A model generated the notes under the pieces. That model saw only the letters and a program-made list of their open reading frames with translations. It did not search any database and had not been told where the DNA came from. A program made the translations under genes and the position numbers. Shown in pieces: positions 11,138 through 21,158 of a stretch of 64,000 nt of DNA. The stretch is taken from contig CAJNDS010000237.1 of NCBI GenBank assembly GCA_905221605.1, forward strand, positions 75,001 to 139,000. The letters run 5' to 3'. The DNA is from Symbiodinium natans. Lineage: Eukaryota; Sar; Dinophyceae; Suessiales; Symbiodiniaceae. Numbering within the stretch: position 1 is the stretch's first letter; every line of letters starts with the position of its first letter.

Positions 11138-11264
11138 CTAGATTCCCTTCTTCCCCAAGAAGAAGCAGTAGATTCGTGCTTTGATGCGGGGGAGTATGAG
11201 CGAGATGTTTCACACCAGACGATTCGCTTCCAGAATCCGACTGTGTTGCAAATGCCAGACTGTA
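11138..11264 (+). CDS. Candidate exon
   Basis: Open and acidic: LLPQEEAVDSCFDAGEYERD followed by VSHQTIRFQNPTVLQMPDC, then a CCCTAAA array. The composition is protein-like. Boundaries are not fixed. Confidence 0.5.
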
Positions 11265-11383
11265 CCCTAAACCCTAAACCCTTAACCCTAAATCCTAAAC
11301 CCTAAACCCTAAACCCTAAACCCTGAACCCTGAACCCTGAACCCTAAACCCTGCCCAAGATGTAGCGCACTGCCGCGTTGCAG

Positions 11384-11464
11384 TCTCACAACGTCTGCAC
11401 GGCATGGAAGCTGAGAGATGTGGTCGTGCTTGTACTGAGATTCCTCAAGAAGCCTCAGCCTTAA
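11384..11464 (+). CDS. Candidate terminal exon
   Basis: Acceptor GCCGCGTTGCAG, then SHNVCTAWKLRDVVVLVLRF and LKKPQP to TAA. The last Pro-stop is built from a decayed CCTTAAACCC word. Confidence 0.45.
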   Translation, partial: SHNVCTAWKLRDVVVLVLRFLKKPQP

Positions 11465-11566
11465 ACCCTCTGAGCCCCAAAAACCCGATAAGCCCTGTAA
11501 ACCCTGTAAGCCCTATGAAACCCCGCCCTAAACACCCCAGACCTCAAATCTCGCAGAAAGCCGCAG

Positions 11567-11630
11567 ACATCTAGGCCTGGAGTCCGACCTCGAGGCTGCG
11601 GCTCAGCTGCAAGCAGCTTGTTTGCACAGG
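11567..11630 (+). CDS. Candidate exon
   Basis: Acceptor AAAGCCGCAG, then HLGLESDLEAAAQLQAACLH, a helix-like stretch, and donor AGG|GTTCTT leading into a TTTAGGG array. Confidence 0.5.
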
Positions 11631-11924
11631 GTTCTTGAGGGTTTAGGGTTTAGGATTTAGGGGTTTAGGAGTTTAGGGGTTTAGGGGTTTAGGGGTTTAG
11701 GAGTTTAGGGGTTTAGGGTTTTGGGGTTAGGGGTTTGGAGCTCAAGCTCTGCTCTTGGCATCCCAAAACCCTTAAACCCGATTTCCTATAAACCCTGAAC
11801 CCTATAGCCCATAAATCCTAAACCCCTAGACCCAAATCCCTAAACCCCTAAAACCCGATATCCCATAAACCCTAAGCCCTACGAACCCCTAGACCCTCAA
11901 CCAACCCAAAGAATCTCTGACCAG

Positions 11925-12005
11925 GGCCAAGGCAGCGCGGGGCTCTGACGGACTGCGATGGGCGGTGACAGACTGCGATGGCCGAGCAAAGCCCGATCTA
12001 TTCGG
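11925..12005 (+). CDS. Candidate exon
   Basis: Acceptor TCTCTGACCAG, open frame AKAARGSDGLRWAVTDCDGR then AKPDLFG, donor G|GTTTAGTT. A family 1 fold-back element starts 8 bp downstream, so the intron would be telomere word plus MITE. Confidence 0.5.
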
Positions 12006-12012
12006 GTTTAGT

Positions 12013-12117
12013 TTGGGATGTTCCCCCTTATACTATAGCAGTCCTTAAAAAGGGATTACACTAGGGGGGTGCGAGAATCCCTCTTAAGGACTGTTAGTAT
12101 AAGGGTGAGCATCCCAA
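12013..12117. mobile_element. Fold-back family 1 element (copy c)
   Basis: TTGGGATGTTCCCCCTTATAC at the left and GTATAAGGGTGAGCATCCCAA at the right, with GCAGTCCTTAAAAAGGGATT and AATCCCTCTTAAGGACTG inside. Confidence 0.75.
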
Positions 12118-12248
12118 GGGTTTTGGCGTTTAGGGGCTTAGGGTTTAGGGCTTCGGGGCATCCTTCGGGACTCAGGGTTTAGGGTTTAGGGTTTAGGGTT
12201 TAGGGTTTAGGGTTTAGGGTTAGGATTCTTGAGCTACTTTTCTTGCAG

Positions 12249-12288
12249 GGACCTAGTCATTCGGCCGCTAGAACCCGCCCCGCATCCT
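12249..12288 (+). CDS. Candidate microexon
   Basis: Acceptor CTTTTCTTGCAG with a pyrimidine tract, then DLVIRPLEPAPHP. Short, so uncertain. Confidence 0.35.
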
Positions 12289-12336
12289 GAACCCTAAACC
12301 CCGAATCCTGAACCTTGAACCCCTGAAATACTGGCC

Positions 12337-12435
12337 GGTTCGTAGCAGGGAATGAGGGAATGAGGGCCCAGCTATTTCACCCCTTAAAAGGGTGTATATA
12401 CAGGGCCCTCATCCCCTCATGCCCTACAAAGAACC
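12337..12435. mobile_element. Fold-back element, unique family
   Basis: Arms GGTTCGTAGCAGGGAATGAG and CTCATGCCCTACAAAGAACC are inverted with few mismatches. Perfect inner GAGGGCCC/GGGCCCTC. Confidence 0.6.
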
Positions 12436-12492
12436 AGGGGGAATAGTGAAGGGCAATGACTTCAGTTTAAACCGTACGTCCCACATCCTCAG

Positions 12493-12545
12493 CGCTTCAA
12501 CCCCGACTCGATCATGGAATGTCTCGGTCACGTCTGCTTTGGCAA
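12493..12545 (+). CDS. Candidate exon
   Basis: Acceptor CACATCCTCAG, open frame RFNPDSIMECLGHVCFG, donor AA|GTTTAGGG supplied by a telomere word. Confidence 0.5.
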
Positions 12546-12749
12546 GTTTAGGGTTTCCTGGGTTTACAAGCTTTCTAGGGTTTGCAGGGCTTCCAGGGTT
12601 ATATGGTAGGGTTTGCAAAAGGTTTGCCGGGATTGCGGGGTTTGCAGGGTTTACACGGTTTACGGGGTCCAGGCACCTTCGCAGCTTCAGGCTTAAGTTG
12701 GCTTGTGCCTGCTTGAGCACTCAAGGCATAAAGCCTGAAGCCTAAACTA

Positions 12750-12778
12750 GAAAGTAGGGGTTTCAAACCCCTACTTTC
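12750..12778. repeat. Perfect 14-bp hairpin
   Basis: GAAAGTAGGGGTTT, one unpaired C, then AAACCCCTACTTTC. A perfect palindrome with a single-base spacer. Confidence 0.9.
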
Positions 12779-13131
12779 CTACACCCCAAAATTCCTAAGC
12801 CCTAAACCCAAACCAAGTTTGAGGTTTAGAGTTTTGGGTCTACTTAACGGCTCTTGGTAAATGTAAGTAGAGTGAAAAGGCACCAATGGAGGGAATCCAG
12901 TCAGAAGTGTAGCTGCAGCCATGAAGTGCTGCTAACGACGAGCTATACCCTGCAACCCAACCCTTTCAGCCCAAAGCCCGAGCACTCCATGACCTCTTGG
13001 CCCCATGCTGATCTTTGCCCCCCCCCCCTCCCGGCTAGTAATGCAAGCCTCAACCGGCATGGTTATAGCTTGACACATGCACCCAAAAAAGCTATCACGC
13101 AGATTGGACTTATCCTGTTGGAAGCCTTTGC

Positions 13132-13320
13132 ATGGCTGCTCGTGGGCGCCTCACATGGGCCACAGCGTGCAGCCGCGCGGGCAGCTTGCGGCAGGGCGGT
13201 TTGTGGCTGCGGCGGCACGCCTCATGTGAAGTTCTGGCGGAAGTCCCAGGTGGGAAAGGGTGCGAGATTCAAGCGCTTGCCAGTCGCAAACGCCATGTCA
13301 CTTGCCCTTCCTTATGGACT
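13132..13320 (+). CDS. Candidate first exon, mitochondrial-presequence-like
   Basis: ATG-initiated frame MAARGRLTWATACSRAGSLR followed by QGGLWLRRHASC. It is rich in Arg, Ser and Ala with no acidic residue in the first 35, as in a mitochondrial targeting peptide. It lies 560 bp upstream of the possible pseudouridine synthase exon at 13697 and could be its start. Another frame in the same place is also open. Confidence 0.4.
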
Positions 13321-13520
13321 ATAGTTTGGGAATCATAGACCCGACAATACTTCTGGAATTCCTATCAGAGTATGTATATATGTATATATATGTATTGAGA
13401 GATATGGACCATGAACCCTAAATCCCGAACCTGTTTAGGATTCGTTGCCTCTTGCAAATCTGCGACTGCAATGCTCCCTAGACCGATTTTTTGGTGACTC
13501 AACTCTGCCTTTTTCTTGCC

Positions 13521-13595
13521 ATGCCCGATGATCCGCATAGCCCTGAAAGTTGCCGAAGGGTGCCAGACAAGGCCCCACAGCGCACCGTACTCAAG
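13521..13595 (+). CDS. Candidate exon
   Basis: Open frame MPDDPHSPESCRRVPDKAPQ then RTVLK, followed by TCATTTTCA and a CCCTAAA array. A second reading after CATAG (LKVAEGCQTRPHSAPYS) is also possible. Confidence 0.35.
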
Positions 13596-13696
13596 TCATT
13601 TTCACCCTAAACCCTAAACCCTAAACCCTAAACCCTAAACCCTAAACCCTAAACCCTAAACCCTAAACCCTTGTCAAAACCCTAGTCCCTGCACAG

Positions 13697-13760
13697 GGCA
13701 CATTGTTGTCAACAAGCCGTGGGACACGTCCTTCAAGAGCCTTGGCTTATCCATGCACAG
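13697..13760 (+). CDS. Possible RluA-type pseudouridine synthase exon (N-terminal part)
   Basis: Acceptor AGTCCCTGCACAG, then HIVVNKPWDTSFKSLGLSMH. The h-h-V-V-N-K-P string matches the early motif of RluA-family synthases, which modify uridine in rRNA or tRNA. It lies upstream, on the same strand, of the exons at 19239 and 19843, in the order the family requires. Alone the match is short. Confidence 0.5.
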
Positions 13761-14385
13761 AGTTTGGGACTTGCGGTTCGGGACTGAGGATTTAGGGTTT
13801 AGGGTTTGGGGTTTAGGTTTTAGGGTTTGGGGTTTAGGGTTTAGGGTTTGGGGTTTAGGGTTTGGGGTTTAGGGTTTGGGGTTCAGGGGTTAGGGTTTAG
13901 GGTTCAGTGTTTAGGGGTTTAGGGTTTAGGGTTTAGGACGACCTTGGTCTACATGAAGCCTAAATGGGGTGTACGCTTAGGACCCCGATTTCGCCCTTAG
14001 CCTAAACCCGAAGGAAGGGTGGTGATCGTAGTATCAGACGGGGGGCACCCTAAGCTCCTGACCCTTAACCCCTCAGACGGCATCCCCATAGAACGGAATC
14101 CACAGTGAGGGTTTAGGGTTTAGGGTCTAGGGTTTCGGGTTTAGGGTTTAGGGTTAAGGGCTTAGCGCCCTTAACCCTACACCCCCACATCCTGCACCCT
14201 AAACCCTCAACCGCTGCACCCTAAACCCTAAAGCCCTTCAACCCCTAAACCCAAACAACCCCCAAAAAACCAGAACCCTATCCCTAAACCCCAAACTCCC
14301 AAAAAAACCGAAACCCCAAGGACCCTAAAATGGCGCCTCAGAGGATCCCGAGTTTTCCCCCTTCCCCCCCCCCCCCCCCAATAAG

Positions 14386-14450
14386 GAGCCTCCGGGAGGC
14401 TCTTCGGAGCCGCACGGGAAAAGATCCTCGTTTTGCTTCTTGCTTGGAGG
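14386..14450 (+). CDS. Candidate exon behind a poly-C tract
   Basis: About 18 Cs and AATAAG precede the exon, giving a very strong polypyrimidine tract. The frame reads SLREALRSRTGKDPRFASCL; the donor is GAGG|GTCGCG. Confidence 0.5.
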
Positions 14451-15125
14451 GTCGCGGGTTGGGGGTTTAGGGTTTAGGGTTGAGGGTTGAGGGTTGAGGG
14501 TTGAGGGTTTGGGTTTAAGGATAGTTTCGATTTTCCCGTATTGGTGGTTCCCAAAGCGTCAGAATTGTCTTCAAACCCTCTGCCTCAACCCTCAGCCCTA
14601 GACCCTAGGACCCTTGTGTTGTGCCTTTCAGTGTTTGGAGCTTGTTGCGAGAATCCAGCAAGTGTTGGGATTCTGCTTCGTTGCGTGCGTTCCAGGTGCC
14701 TTCCAAATATCGAAACAAATCCTTAGAAGCATCCTATTCATGTAGAATCCCTACTGCACACAGGGCGTTGTTTAACTCTAGGGGAAAGCGATTAGTAGCA
14801 TCGTGTTTTGGCATACCGCTTGGTTTCAGGGAAGGTTTGGGATGCCCATGCACTTCATTAAGACTTCTGCAGCCTCAGAAGTATGTTGCCATCCACTTGC
14901 CCTTTGTTTGGGGGCACATCTCACACGAAAACCTGAACCCTAAAAACTCGATAAACCCCCAGGAGCCCCATAAACCCTTAAAAACCCTTTAAGCCCATTT
15001 AACCCTACAAGCCCTACAATGTAGGGCTCATGCAACAGCTACAAAACCTACGAACCCGACAAACCCTTATCCCTACCTCAAATCCGAAGTGCTTCTGAGC
15101 TGCAAGGCTTCACCTTGGTGCCCAG

Positions 15126-15187
15126 GGGTGTCTGGGGCTGTCGCCGCCACCCTCGATTCAGACGGCACTCCACGCGGCTGGGCGAAA
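15126..15187 (+). CDS. Candidate exon, possibly of the synthase gene
   Basis: Acceptor TGGTGCCCAG, then VSGAVAATLDSDGTPRGWAK and donor AAA|GTGGGC. SG followed by small hydrophobics and AAT is reminiscent of the stretch after the HRLD..TSG catalytic motif of RluA enzymes, but the catalytic Asp itself is not found. Speculative. Confidence 0.45.
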
Positions 15188-15635
15188 GTGGGCTCAAGGG
15201 GCTCAAGGGCTCTCAGGGTTTTTGGATGTAGGGCTTGGGGCTTGGGATTTTAGCTATAGATAGGGGTAGGGTTCAGGGTCAAGGGTTGGGGGATTAGGAA
15301 GCAGGGTTTAGGGTTCAAGAGTCAGAGCTTGGGAGTGTAGGAGTTGCGGATACGGTCATTTTTTTTTTTGTGGGTTGAGTTTAAAGAGCCAACCTGGGAG
15401 GGATCTTGGGAGTTTGGGTATATGGTTTAGGGTATAAGGTCCTCCGGGTTAAGGGAATTTTCGGTTTCTGGGGTTCTGGGGTTCGGCCGGGTTCGGCTTT
15501 GGGGTTTGGAGGTTGTGGGGTTAGGGTTTGGGACTGATTTGGTGTGAAGGCCTGGGTATTGTCAACTCTTAGGGCTATTTCAGAACCCTTCAAAGAAAGC
15601 AAGGTCTTAGGGTTTAGGCTTGAGATCACGAGTAG

Positions 15636-15682
15636 GGTTGACAAAGCAGTTTGCCAGGCGGAGTCGCACCGGATGCACATGC
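15636..15682 (+). CDS. Candidate exon
   Basis: After ACGAGTAG, VDKAVCQAESHRMHM and donor C|GTAGTTTC. Confidence 0.4.
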
Positions 15683-15793
15683 GTAGTTTCTTGGGGGGTT
15701 GACAAGTTGAGGCATGGGCAGACTTCCTCATGAAAATCCGAGAACAGACAGTCCAAGCATCTGTCTAGCACATCAACACCTGCGCATTCCCAG

Positions 15794-15819
15794 GACCAGC
15801 AGAGCTATACGCTGCTGTG
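15794..15819 (+). CDS. Candidate 26-nt microexon
   Basis: GCGCATTCCCAG acceptor, DQQSYTLLW, perfect donor GTAAGG. A family 2 fold-back element lies 22 bp into the following intron. Confidence 0.45.
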
Positions 15820-15841
15820 GTAAGGCATACGGGTCTTGCTT

Positions 15842-15961
15842 TACTTGGAGGTTCAGCGTACTTTGTAACCCATTCATACCTGTACTTGGTACTCGAGGGG
15901 CCTATAAGTGGGCCATAACTACACTTATAATTGAGTTATAAGTACCCTGAACCTCCAAGTA
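15842..15961. mobile_element. Fold-back family 2 element (copy A)
   Basis: TACTTGGAGGTTCAG at the left and CCCTGAACCTCCAAGTA at the right are inverted. Inner words ACTTATAATTGAGTTATAAGT form a second palindrome. Confidence 0.75.
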
Positions 15962-16111
15962 TGGAACCGCAAGGGATGCATGCAATTGGAACACTTCCCT
16001 TGCGCGGTTCTCCTTTATGAGGATCTAGGGTCTGATTAGGGTTTGAGGGTTTAAGGGTTTGTAGGATTTAAGTCTAAGTTAAAGGGTTTAGGGGTTTCGG
16101 TGTTTGGGTAT

Positions 16112-16363
16112 GAGATTGTTCCTATAGTCTCTGAGCAAGCCATTCAGAGCATCTACGGAACCTCGACCACATTGACAATACAGTCTCCGTACACTACGAG
16201 AACATACGGGTTCTCAGTACAGATTTCGGGAACCAGGTCCCCTTTTTGGTTCCGTCAAGGGTTGTTTCTGATTGGATATCAGGTGCACCCGACTACCCAG
16301 CTGAAGAACTATGCTGAAGATATTCGTCTATCAGGGCAGATGGACTACAAATGCTCCCATTCC
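16112..16363 (+). CDS. Candidate exon of a beta-rich protein
   Basis: An open frame of over 80 codons in a non-repeat stretch: IVPIVSEQAIQSIYGTSTTL, then QSPYTTRTYGFSVQISG. Alternating polar and hydrophobic residues suggest an extracellular beta domain. No family recognised; splice sites not resolved. Confidence 0.4.
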
Positions 16364-16553
16364 AGGTTTTTTTTAGTCTCCCAGGTTGCAGCGATCCTTG
16401 GCAATCGGAAGCAGCTAACCCTAAACCCTAAACCCTAAACCCTAAACCCTAAACCCTAAACCCTAAACCCTAAACCCTAAACCCTAAACCCTAAACCCTA
16501 AACCTGAACCCTGAACCCTAAACCCTGGCGAAGTCATGTGAAGCCACGCGTAG

Positions 16554-16604
16554 TCATGCAAAGTCCCGCCCTCGTACTTATCAAGCGACGCCTCACGCGA
16601 AAAG
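16554..16604 (+). CDS. Candidate exon
   Basis: Exactly 17 codons, SCKVPPSYLSSDASREK, between CACGCGTAG and donor GTTTTAAG. Confidence 0.45.
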
Positions 16605-16918
16605 GTTTTAAGGGGCACAGGGTTTTTTGCCTGCCCGGTCTTACATTTAGGTCCTTTGAGTAAGACTGAGGATGCTTGCTAAACCCAGTAAACAAAGGGG
16701 CACCTTTGTTCTTCCCAGCTTTCTGGTAGAGGATGCAGGTCTCCGAGATTCGAGGTAGGGTTCAGGGGCTTGAGGGCTTAGGATTTCGGATTGATTAGGG
16801 ATGTCCCTAAGCCCTAAACCCTAAACCCTGAACTAAACCCTAAACCCTAAACCCTAAACCCTAAACCCCAAACCCTAAACTAAGGGAATTCGAGGGGTTA
16901 TGGTTTTCTGTCTGTCAG

Positions 16919-16989
16919 GGGCCGCCTGGCCCTGCATGACACGATCACGGTCCGCGCCCGCCTCTGCCAGCCCTCCCAGGCTCAGAGGG
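16919..16989 (+). CDS. Candidate exon with consensus donor
   Basis: TTTTCTGTCTGTCAG acceptor, GRLALHDTITVRARLCQPSQ frame, donor GTGAGG. Both splice sites are good, so this is among the better isolated exons. Confidence 0.55.
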
Positions 16990-17426
16990 GTGAGGGAGGG
17001 TTGAGGGTTTAGGGTGTAGGGTTTAGGGTTTAGGGTTGTTTAGGTTTTAGGCTTAGGAACTTCTGAAGGGTTCATCAGGTTCTTCGGGGGGTTCGGGGCT
17101 TCGGATTCTTCTTATGAGTTTTCTTTCAGGTTGTAGGATTCAGGGGTTTAGGAGTTCAGGCAGGGCCTGTGCGGGCCCAACGCGACCAAAGTATGGTGGT
17201 CCCATAGGATGGCCTATCACTCAGTGCTGCGCGCTCTCCAAAGGCCTCTACGCAACAGACCGCACCCAAGCATGGTCTATTCTAGTCCAGGTCCCAAAAC
17301 AAGACTCAACCCTAAACCCCAAACCTACCTAAACCCGAAACCTACATAAGCCCTGAACCCTGAACCCTAAACCCTAAACCCTTAAACCCTTAACCCTAAA
17401 CCCTAAACCCTAGTGCACCTTGCCAG

Positions 17427-17492
17427 GGGTCGCGCGCCTGGCGGCTGAGCGGCCGACGCACTGAAGGCCCCGACGCCCCAAAGACCCCATAG
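17427..17492 (+). CDS. Candidate exon
   Basis: CACCTTGCCAG acceptor, GSRAWRLSGRRTEGPDAPKT; the frame closes at TAG. Confidence 0.35.
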   Translation, partial: GSRAWRLSGRRTEGPDAPKTP

Positions 17493-17917
17493 GCCCCAAA
17501 ACCCAGCATAACAAAACCCTTATTTAGGGTTTAGGGTTTAGGGTTTAGGGTTTAGGGTTTAGGGTTTAGCTCTAAGGCCCTAAGCCCCAAAAGCCCAACT
17601 TACCAAGACCCTTTAGCCCTAGAGCCTAAAACCCCTAAAACCCTTGGCCCCGAAGCCCCAAAAGCTCAAAATACAGAAACCCCTAAGGCGTGTAAGAGCC
17701 CTAGACCCAAAGCACCAAAACCCCGAAGCCCTTAAGCCCCCCAAAACAATCCCAAAAGCCCAAAGCTTAGGGTTTAGGGTTTTAGGGTTCAGGGTTCAGG
17801 GTTCAGGGTTTAGGGTTTAGGGTTTAGGGTTTAGGGTTTAGGGTTTAGGGTTTAGGGTTTAGGGTTTAGGGTTTAGGGTTTAGGGTTTAGGGTTTAGGGT
17901 TTAGGGTGAGCTCCCAG

Positions 17918-17991
17918 GAGTCGAAGCCAGCAGCCTCTTCCATGGAGTCCGCCACGTCAAGTTTCAGGCGCGGGAACTCGTGGCACCCTAG
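17918..17991 (+). CDS. Candidate exon
   Basis: Between two TTTAGGG arrays: GAGCTCCCAG acceptor, ESKPAASSMESATSSFRRGN then SWHPR, donor AG|GTCTTA. Position fits the synthase gene upstream of 19239. Confidence 0.5.
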
Positions 17992-18235
17992 GTCTTAATT
18001 CTTGAGGGGGTTTAGGGTTTAGGGTTTAGGGTTTAGGGTTTAGGGTTTAGGGTTTAGGGTTTAGGGTTTAGGGTTTAGGGTTTAGGGTTTAGGGTTTAGG
18101 GTTTAGGGTTTATTGAAATTATTAAGGGTTCAGGTCCGGGGAACGTTTCGAGGAGCTTCTTTTTTTGGATTTGTTCTTAACAATTTCAATTTACAGGGGG
18201 CTTGAGGGTTTGGGGTTTAGGGCTTAGGGTTTTTG

Positions 18236-18363
18236 AAGGTTCATGGGCTTCATGGGCAGGTATACGCATTGTGATAAGTACTTTCTACCTAGTTGCCCTA
18301 CTTCTAACCTAGGTATACGCAGAATTGTAACGATACTTGAAATGGCCCATGAAACCTCCAAGT
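18236..18363. mobile_element. Fold-back family 2 element (copy B, diverged)
   Basis: AAGGTTCATGGGCTTCATGG at the left; GCCCATGAAACCTCCAAGTA at the right. The word GGTATACGCA occurs twice inside. Confidence 0.6.
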
Positions 18364-18626
18364 ATGTTGTGCACATGGAATGCTCCAAACAAGAGCGCGA
18401 CACTACGACACGGGGACGGTTGATCGACATAAACATAATGTTACTATAGCACGAAACCGGACCCTAAACTCCAAATCCTAAACCCCAAGCCCCAAATCCT
18501 GAACCCCAAACCCTAAACCCAAACCCCAAACCCTTTGCTTGTGTAATGCGCTGCTGCCTTACTGCTGGGCCCTAGGAAGTTGACTTCTCATGCAGCCTTG
18601 GCCAGGGGAAAGACCTAAGAATTAGG

Positions 18627-18860
18627 GTTTATAGGGTTCATGGGGTTCATAGGGTTTCTAGGGTACATGGGGTTAATAGGGTTCATAGGGTACATGGGGT
18701 TAATCGGGTTCCTAGGGTACATGGGGTTAATAGGGTTCATAGGGTACATGGGGTTAATAGGGTTTATAGGGTACATGGGGTTAATAGGGTTCATAGGGTA
18801 CATGGGGTTAATAGGGTTTATAGGGTATATGGGGTTTATGGGTTTATAGGGTTTATGTAT
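18627..18860 (+). repeat. 27-bp minisatellite
   Basis: About eight copies of a unit made of AGGGTTCATAGGGTACATGG plus GGTTAAT. It is built from degenerate GGGTTNAT words, so it may have grown from a telomere-like seed. Open frames through it on both strands are a by-product of the 27-bp period. Confidence 0.9.
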
Positions 18861-19112
18861 AGGGTTTAGGGAACCCTGAGCCTCCTGAACCCCCAAGAAA
18901 CCCGCCGCAGCGTCAACGCCTCCAAGAAACCCTAAACCCTAAACCCTAAACCCTAAACCCTAAACCCTAAACCCTAAACCCTAAACCCTAAACCCTAAAC
19001 CCTAAACCCTAAACCCTAAACCCTAAACCCTAAACCCTACACCCATCTAAACCCTAACAGATCCAAAGCAAATCAAGCGACTCCAGCTCCCTGAACTCGA
19101 AGCCCCAAGATA

Positions 19113-19204
19113 CTAGGACCCGGAATAGGCACTTGTTTCCCTTACAATCCTCTTAAAACAAAAAGGGCACCCTTTCTATTCCTAGGATACTTCCGGTTCT
19201 AGGA
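19113..19204. mobile_element. Dispersed element family 3 (copy a)
   Basis: CTAGGACCCGGAATAGGC at the left; core AAAAAGGGCACCCTTTCTAT; CCTAGGATACTTCCGG and CTAGGA at the right. Related copies at 33153, 40450 and 49428. Confidence 0.65.
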
Positions 19205-19238
19205 TGACACCCTAAACCCCTGAAGGGTCTACCGCCAG

Positions 19239-19271
19239 GGCGAGGAGTGCACGCTGGTGTACGCGCGGCCA
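19239..19271 (+). CDS. RluA-family pseudouridine synthase, exon before the conserved C-terminal motif
   Basis: Exon GEECTLVYARP after TCTACCGCCAG, with a GC donor (CCA|GCACCT). Joined in phase 0 to 19843 it reads TLVYARPVTRWPQQLLLHSV then ALGHPVVGDR. RluA enzymes have TLVxxxPxTGRTHQIRVHLAxLGHPxxGD at this place, so length and spacing match exactly across the junction. TGRT is replaced by TRWP here, which could matter for catalysis or mark a divergent subfamily. Confidence 0.7.
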
Positions 19272-19842
19272 GCACCTGGCTGTAGGCAAAGGTTTGGCGC
19301 GCAGCTTTTTTGTAGCTCAATTCGAGCGTACCGTTTTCACGGAGTCCGAGTTTACCTGTAGCCCAGAAAGCCTCAATTTGACAGGAAGATGTAAGCAAAC
19401 CATAATACGAAATGCGATGAATGTAGGTTTCTTGGGCTACAGGTTCTGCGTAGGGTATGTCAAAGTGGGCTTCGTAACGTTGCAACAAAGCCACCCCCCC
19501 CCCCTTGAGTCACCACATTACGAGTGATCCCTGCGCTTTTGTTCTTGAGAAGTGTCCAGCATTTATGGGGCTGGGGTGTCAGGTTCCTTCCATTTAGGAC
19601 TGGATGAGCAGTTGAAGGAGTGGGTGCATCTTCGGCACGGGATCTGATACTCGAGTTTATTTGCTGGTAGTGCTATTGTTATTTGCCATGTTTATTTCTG
19701 GAAATAGAATGGGAATCTTACCATACATGACTCAAGTACCCTTTAACCCCCTTTTCTATACCCTTGTAAGATAGGGTACCTATGCCTTGTGCTAAACCCT
19801 AAACCCTATACCCTCAACCCTAAGCCCATGTCACGTTCTCAG

Positions 19843-19910
19843 GTAACACGCTGGCCCCAGCAGCTGCTGCTCCACTCCGTGGCCTTGGGACATCCAGTGG
19901 TCGGAGACAG
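19843..19910 (+). CDS. RluA-family pseudouridine synthase, C-terminal motif exon
   Basis: CACGTTCTCAG acceptor, VTRWPQQLLLHSVALGHPVV then GDR, GC donor (ACAG|GCTGTC). LxLHxxxLGHPVVGD is a hallmark of the RluA family. The intron from 19272 to 19842 contains TTTAGGG-like words and unique sequence. The exon strand and order agree with 13697. Confidence 0.75.
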
Positions 19911-20108
19911 GCTGTCTATGTTGATTTTCAGTTTGTATTACTTGGGTTATCTTTTTTTTTTTTTTGGGCGGGGGGGGGGGGGGGGGGGGGGTTCTCCTGC
20001 TTATGACTTCTTGATGACATGTTCCCTGTGGGCTGCACTCTCAATTCTGGTCCCTTTCCCGAAGCAGCCCGATTGGAGCGTCCCCATGATCCCCAGTCCC
20101 CTAACCAG

Positions 20109-20234
20109 AAAATCCCGGAAGTCCGGCGGAGCCTCTGGTGGTTGGGATGCAGGTTGCACGATGCCGACCGCCGTCTCGACTATCGGTTTAGACACTTGGC
20201 GGACATGTCCTTCACCCCGAACTTCGGAAGCCCT
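20109..20234 (+). CDS. Candidate exon downstream of the synthase motif
   Basis: Frame includes RSLWWLGCRLHDADRRLDYR and FRHLADMSFTPNFGSP, ending at CCT|GTAAGA, a consensus donor. Likely the continuation of the same gene. Confidence 0.5.
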
Positions 20235-20659
20235 GTAAGAACTGTAGGCTTAGGGTTTAGGGAAACCCTAAACCTTAGACCTGAAAGCCTTACATGAGGA
20301 CGACCTAAGACCCAAAGCAGGATTAAACAAGCCAAACGAGTCCACCATGCCCACCCCGCCCTAAAGAGAAAAGCTTCGGCTTCTCTTTTGAGTAGGGTCG
20401 TACACGCTCCTAGAGAAGGCTATGCCAGTTATAACTACAGTTGCCCCCTAAACCCTAAACCCTGAAGGCCTTTGCACCCTTCCTTGCTTTCTCATCCCTG
20501 AATCCTTTTTGTGGCGCCCTGAAACCTGACCGAGGCACAAGGCCTCAAGAAATAGATCCTCGAACCAGGTATGGGGTTTAGGGTTTAGGGTGTAGCCCTA
20601 AACCCTAAACCCTGTACCCCCTGCAAACCCTAACCTAACCAACACCCGATGCCACGAAG

Positions 20660-20727
20660 GCTCGAAGTTGGAGTCGCCGCGGCTCATGCTGCACTGCATG
20701 GCACTGCGGTGGCCCACACTCCCGGAG
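20660..20727 (+). CDS. Candidate exon
   Basis: After GCCACGAAG, LEVGVAAAHAALHGTAVAHT then PG and a GC donor; a telomere-like word follows. Confidence 0.5.
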
Positions 20728-20942
20728 GCTTTGGGGTTTAGGGTGTAGGGTTGAGGGTCTAGGGTTTTTTCGCAAAAAAAAGCCGCAAAGAAAATATATT
20801 CTTCCTTACACGGGCAATCTGCTCTGAGCCCTGAATATCAATTATAGCACTGATGATAAAGACCATGATAGAAATCATGGATATATATATATATTATATA
20901 TGTGTATATGGATCCATCGTTGTGGTTGTTTAGCAGACTCAG

Positions 20943-20995
20943 GGAATGCAAGCATGGCTGTTGTGCGATACCAAGATTCCACTTCAAAGGCAGAA
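20943..20995 (+). CDS. Candidate exon
   Basis: GCAGACTCAG acceptor, NASMAVVRYQDSTSKAE, donor GTATAG. Pairs with 21092 in the same strand. Confidence 0.5.
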
Positions 20996-21091
20996 GTATA
21001 GCTGAGAGCGGGAGTGAACATTTGCGCTGGTACTGTTCCGGTTTTGCTTTCGTCCTTGTCTGAAACGCGTGCATGCTCACACCTGTTGCAG

Positions 21092-21158
21092 AGATTGCGT
21101 TGATGCTTCTGCTGCAACTGACCCAGAAAGAAGATCCGTTCTACAGCGCCCAAATCAA
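21092..21158 (+). CDS. Candidate exon with strong acceptor
   Basis: CTCACACCTGTTGCAG, then IALMLLLQLTQKEDPFYSAQ and donor AA|GTATGA. Both splice sites are good and the peptide is protein-like. Confidence 0.6.

Noticed and set aside
18615-18896. Open frames in both strands (INPMYP and GFIGYM repeats)
   Set aside because: By-product of a 27-bp minisatellite.
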